Shown piece by piece: positions 39,447-41,802 of a DNA stretch of 41,802 nucleotides. The translations under genes and the position numbers were made by a program. The stretch comes from an uncultured archaeon (GTDB taxonomy: Archaea; Thermoproteota; EX4484-205; JAAOZP01). Position 1 is the stretch's first letter; each line of letters starts with the position of its first letter. The notes below the pieces were generated by a model. It searched no databases and had not been told where the DNA came from. It worked only from the letters and a program-made list of their open reading frames with translations. The stretch is taken from NCBI GenBank assembly GCA_938045545.1, contig CALIBN010000001.1, positions 1 to 41,802 on the forward strand, in the 5' to 3' direction.

Positions 39447-41222
39447 GTGGAAACTACAGCGCAGGAAAAAAGTCTTCGATTGAAAGAAGTGATTTTAGAG
39501 CAATTCATGAGTTACCGTTACGCTAGGATACCCATCTACCCTAAGCTTAACCTTATTCTCGGGCCAAACGGGTCCGGGAAGTCGTCAATCCTCCTCGGCG
39601 TGTCCGTGGGCCTCGGCCAGTCTCGGAGCGGCAGGGCTGAGAAGCTTAGCGACCTAATAAGGAACGGGGAGGATATTGCTAGGGTTACTCTGGTATTCGA
39701 CAATTCTCCCGGGCAAGATGGTAAAAGGCCTGTCCCATTCATAAGGTCCGACGAGCTTATTATAACCAGGTATCTGAGGAGGGACGGCGAGTACTGGAGC
39801 CAGATCAATTATAATCCCGCTACGAAAATGGAGATCGACGAGATTCTCTCCCTATTCGGCATAGACCCTTCCAACATGCTGATAATAATGCACCAATACA
39901 TGATTGAAGAGTTCGCCATGCTCGACCCTTCTGAGAAGCTCAGGCTCGTCGAGGGTGCTGTCGGCCTGTCCGGGCTGAGGGATAACATTAAGGCTTCTCA
40001 GGAGAGGCTCAGCAGGATTGTCAGCGAGGAGAAGTCTGTCGAGGCTCTTTTAAACGAGGCTCGTGAAACGCTTGGAATGTGGAGGGCCGAGTACGAGAAG
40101 CTTGTTAAAAAGAGGGAGCTTCAAACTCTCCACGCTGAGTTGAACAGGCTTCTAAAATGGAGCATATACAATCAGCTTAACGCTGAGAAGACCAGGCTTG
40201 AGGAGAACGTTTCTAAGCTTGAGGCAAGGATGGCTGAGGGCAACCGGATAGTCTCCGGGACTGTGGAGAAATACGAGAAGGTCTGGAGCAGGCTGAACAA
40301 GGCGAGGATGAAGCTTAAGAGGGTTTTCTTCAAAGCCTCTGAAAAAGGGTTTGACGACAGCCTCATCGACGAATACAGCAAGCTGGACGAGGAGATAACC
40401 AAGCTGATTAGGAGCTACGTGAAGCTCAACGTTAAGGCCGAGGTCTTGAAATATAGGATCAGGGAGCTCGAAAGGGAGCGCCGCAGAATCCGAGAAAGGA
40501 TTAAGACCGTTGAAGAAAGGGTTAGGGAAGCCAAGGAGCAACTTGAAGGAGAAGCGCCAAAGGAGGTTGAACCCCCTGACGTCTTGGAGAAGAGGATTAA
40601 CGACTGCATTATTCAAATAGCGTCGCTCGGCACAGTCAGCGAGAACGCTGAGGAACTCTACAAAAACTATCTCAACGTTTACAGCGACCTTGAGCAGAAG
40701 GTTAAGATTATAGTTGAAAACAGGAGGGCTGCTGAAAACGAGCTTAAAGACAGGATAGAAATATGGAGAAAGAAGATCGTTGAAACAATAAGCAGGATTA
40801 ACGAGGGCTTCAGGAGAAACATGGAGGTGATGGGCGGCATAGGCGAGTTAAGACTGGCAAACCTAGAGGACATTGAAAACGCGGGCCTAATGATCTTCGT
40901 GAGCTTCGGCGGCAGTACCCTGACAGAGTTTAACGCATACACGCAGAGCGGCGGGGAGAGAAGTGCTACAGTCGTGTCATTCCTAATGGCCCTCCAATCA
41001 CTAGTCAAGTCGAGCATCCGGGGGCTCGATGAACTTGATGTGCATATGGATTCTATTAATAGAATTAAATTTTTCAAAATATTATCAGAAGCTGCGGAGA
41101 AAAATCCTGGAGTAGCATATCTATGCATCACTCCTGGAACTCCACCGCCAGTTAAGGATGCTCATGTAATAGTTGTTCAGAAAGTCCAAGACGAATCAAG
41201 AATATTGGAAGTCAAACAGTAA
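39447..41222 (+). CDS. Short SMC-family ATPase, SMC5/6-like signature
   Basis: A 591-residue ABC-type chromosome-organising ATPase. Residues 17-60: ILEQFMSYRYARIPIYPKLN then Walker A LILGPNGSGKSS (residues 39-47). A Q-loop-like IIMHQYMIEEFAML follows near residue 150. Residues about 170-480 are charged coiled coil (LETFSSK-type heptads on both arms) with no obvious hinge domain or CxxC zinc hook. The C-terminal head has QSGGERSATVVSFLMALQSL (residues 500-519) and Walker B IRGLDELDVHMDSINR (Asp528, Glu529). The MALQSL and LDELDVHMDxINR wording resembles SMC5/SMC6 strongly. Half the usual SMC length. Coalescin (ClsN) and arcadin-4, short crenarchaeal SMC-like proteins, are the main alternatives. 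Confidence 0.85.
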   Translation: METTAQEKSLRLKEVILEQFMSYRYARIPIYPKLNLILGPNGSGKSSILLGVSVGLGQSRSGRAEKLSDLIRNGEDIARVTLVFDNSPGQDGKRPVPFIRSDELIITRYLRRDGEYWSQINYNPATKMEIDEILSLFGIDPSNMLIIMHQYMIEEFAMLDPSEKLRLVEGAVGLSGLRDNIKASQERLSRIVSEEKSVEALLNEARETLGMWRAEYEKLVKKRELQTLHAELNRLLKWSIYNQLNAEKTRLEENVSKLEARMAEGNRIVSGTVEKYEKVWSRLNKARMKLKRVFFKASEKGFDDSLIDEYSKLDEEITKLIRSYVKLNVKAEVLKYRIRELERERRRIRERIKTVEERVREAKEQLEGEAPKEVEPPDVLEKRINDCIIQIASLGTVSENAEELYKNYLNVYSDLEQKVKIIVENRRAAENELKDRIEIWRKKIVETISRINEGFRRNMEVMGGIGELRLANLEDIENAGLMIFVSFGGSTLTEFNAYTQSGGERSATVVSFLMALQSLVKSSIRGLDELDVHMDSINRIKFFKILSEAAEKNPGVAYLCITPGTPPPVKDAHVIVVQKVQDESRILEVKQ

Positions 41223-41248
41223 AACGCCTGCTATGTCTCCTAGCCTCT

Positions 41249-41417
41249 GGACAACTTCCTTCTCGGTAGAATCTCGAGTATTGGGTACATACTCTTGAAG
41301 ATTCAAGGGCAGACGAGGAGCCTCTTAGCGCGTGCGCTTGGAGTCCAGAACCTTCCTGAAGGTTCTGAGGCCCTCGGCTTTCTAGTGTTAAGGATGGATA
41401 AGAAGCTGTATTGCTGA
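41249..41417 (+). other. Open frame without start codon, possible gene remnant
   Basis: Between the SMC-like gene and the next small gene, a plus-strand frame of about 55 codons reads LDNFLLGRISSIGYILLKIQ, then LLARALGVQNLPEGSEALGF, ending at TGA 41415-41417. It is protein-like but has no good start, so it may be a fragment of a lost gene. Confidence 0.2.
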
Positions 41418-41448
41418 AGATATTGTAATTAGTCTTGGTGGAAACGTG

Positions 41449-41673
41449 ATGAAGAAAACAGAGAGAACATACTTGACGGATTTGTCGATAGTCAAGGGAT
41501 CCTATAGTGTGGCTTTACAGGCGGATGTCACATTCACCTCACCCAGGCCATACTTGCAAATGAAGGTTAAGACCATCGGGGGATTAGATCTGATCTATAG
41601 ATTTGAGTATGATCAAAAAGCTGTAACGGTTGGTTGCAATCCCTTCATAGAAATAAAGGAGAAGTTGCATTAA
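41449..41673 (+). CDS. Small hypothetical protein
   Basis: A 74-residue basic protein (MKKTERTYLTDLSIVKGSYS; VTFTSPRPYLQMKVKTIGGL), beta-rich, no family recognised. ATG 41449 is preferred to the adjacent in-frame GTG 41446, but neither has a clear signal. It is probably co-transcribed with the gene that runs off the right edge, starting 5 nt after its stop. Confidence 0.5.
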   Translation: MKKTERTYLTDLSIVKGSYSVALQADVTFTSPRPYLQMKVKTIGGLDLIYRFEYDQKAVTVGCNPFIEIKEKLH

Positions 41674-41678
41674 GTAAT

Positions 41679-41802
41679 GTGGTAAAATTCATGATCCTAC
41701 CGGATGTTAAATGTCTTGGAGATATTGCCTATATTAAGGGGGATGCTTTTAATGAAGTTGTAGGTTTAGCAAACGAGCTCCCAGAAAGATTTGAAGATTT
41801 TA
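41679..41802 (+). CDS. Partial hypothetical protein at the right edge
   Basis: GTG 41679 opens a frame (MVKFMILPDVKCLGDIAYIK, then GDAFNEVVGLANELPERFED) that stays open to the window end. Forty-one residues are visible, too few to assign a family. The 5-nt distance from the previous stop indicates an operon. Confidence 0.5.
   Translation, partial: MVKFMILPDVKCLGDIAYIKGDAFNEVVGLANELPERFEDF

Noticed and set aside
39447..41222. Rad50/SbcC identity for the SMC-like protein
   Set aside because: There is no CxxC zinc hook and no adjacent mre11, and the C-terminal signature is SMC-like rather than Rad50-like.

Overview
The window looks like a piece of a thermophilic archaeal chromosome. Gene content is archaeal: Ogg2-type 8-oxoguanine glycosylase, GPN-loop GTPase, a large Lhr-type helicase, archaeal TldD/TldE, F420 ligase CofE, and a bifunctional NAD(P)HX repair enzyme. 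Many genes have an archaeal TATA box about 25-30 nt upstream of the start codon and no room for a Shine-Dalgarno site (leaderless transcripts), and TTG/GTG starts are frequent. F420 genes, Ogg2, Lhr and an SMC-like protein together suggest a TACK-type lineage, but the phylum cannot be fixed from this sequence. No rRNA, tRNA or CRISPR array was recognised.

Layout. 1-570: gene-poor edge with two short open fragments. 572-2528: endonuclease III, then on the opposite strand a DUF72 protein and a Dot1/aKMT-like protein methyltransferase. 2625-5823: a two-gene unit of unknown function; the larger protein has about 420 residues of Glu-rich sequence joined to a C-terminal PD-(D/E)XK nuclease-like domain. 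5946-8183: NAD(P)HX epimerase/dehydratase divergent from Ogg2. 8253-11399: a membrane-anchored winged-helix protein, a coiled-coil membrane protein and an HtpX-like protease. 11514-17925: PurB, an HD hydrolase, GPN GTPase, a small helical protein, and the TldD/TldE pair. 17950-20545: an uncertain ORF, a glutaredoxin-CcdA fusion and an exported protein containing an internal tandem repeat. 20698-24726: an ECF-type S component, a DUF4430 protein and a winged-helix regulator, followed by a tight ATP-grasp / MobA-like nucleotidyltransferase / CofE operon for F420. The first two genes share a near-identical promoter containing a 17-bp palindrome. 24727-25080: an orphan IS200/IS605 (TnpB-type) end. 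25126-31232: hypothetical, Mrr-like nuclease, exported protein, cytidylate-kinase-like protein, a Lys/Ala/Pro-rich mini-protein, HAD phosphatase, SpoIIM-like protein, Nudix hydrolase, NadE and a LysE-family exporter. 31338-35229: Lhr-type helicase and an aldo/keto reductase. 35280-35840: a clear sugar-phosphate isomerase pseudogene.

The most interesting part is the right end (36052-41222). A kleisin-like gene and a MAGE/Nse3-like tandem winged-helix (KITE) gene form an operon. Separated by a V4R-domain gene and a frameshifted pseudogene, there follows a short (591 aa) SMC-family ATPase. Its C-terminal signature and Walker B region resemble eukaryotic SMC5/SMC6 more than ordinary SMC. Together the three encode the parts list of a minimal SMC5/6-like (or coalescin/arcadin-4-like) chromosome-organising complex. 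This reading rests on motif recognition by eye and needs profile and structure searches.
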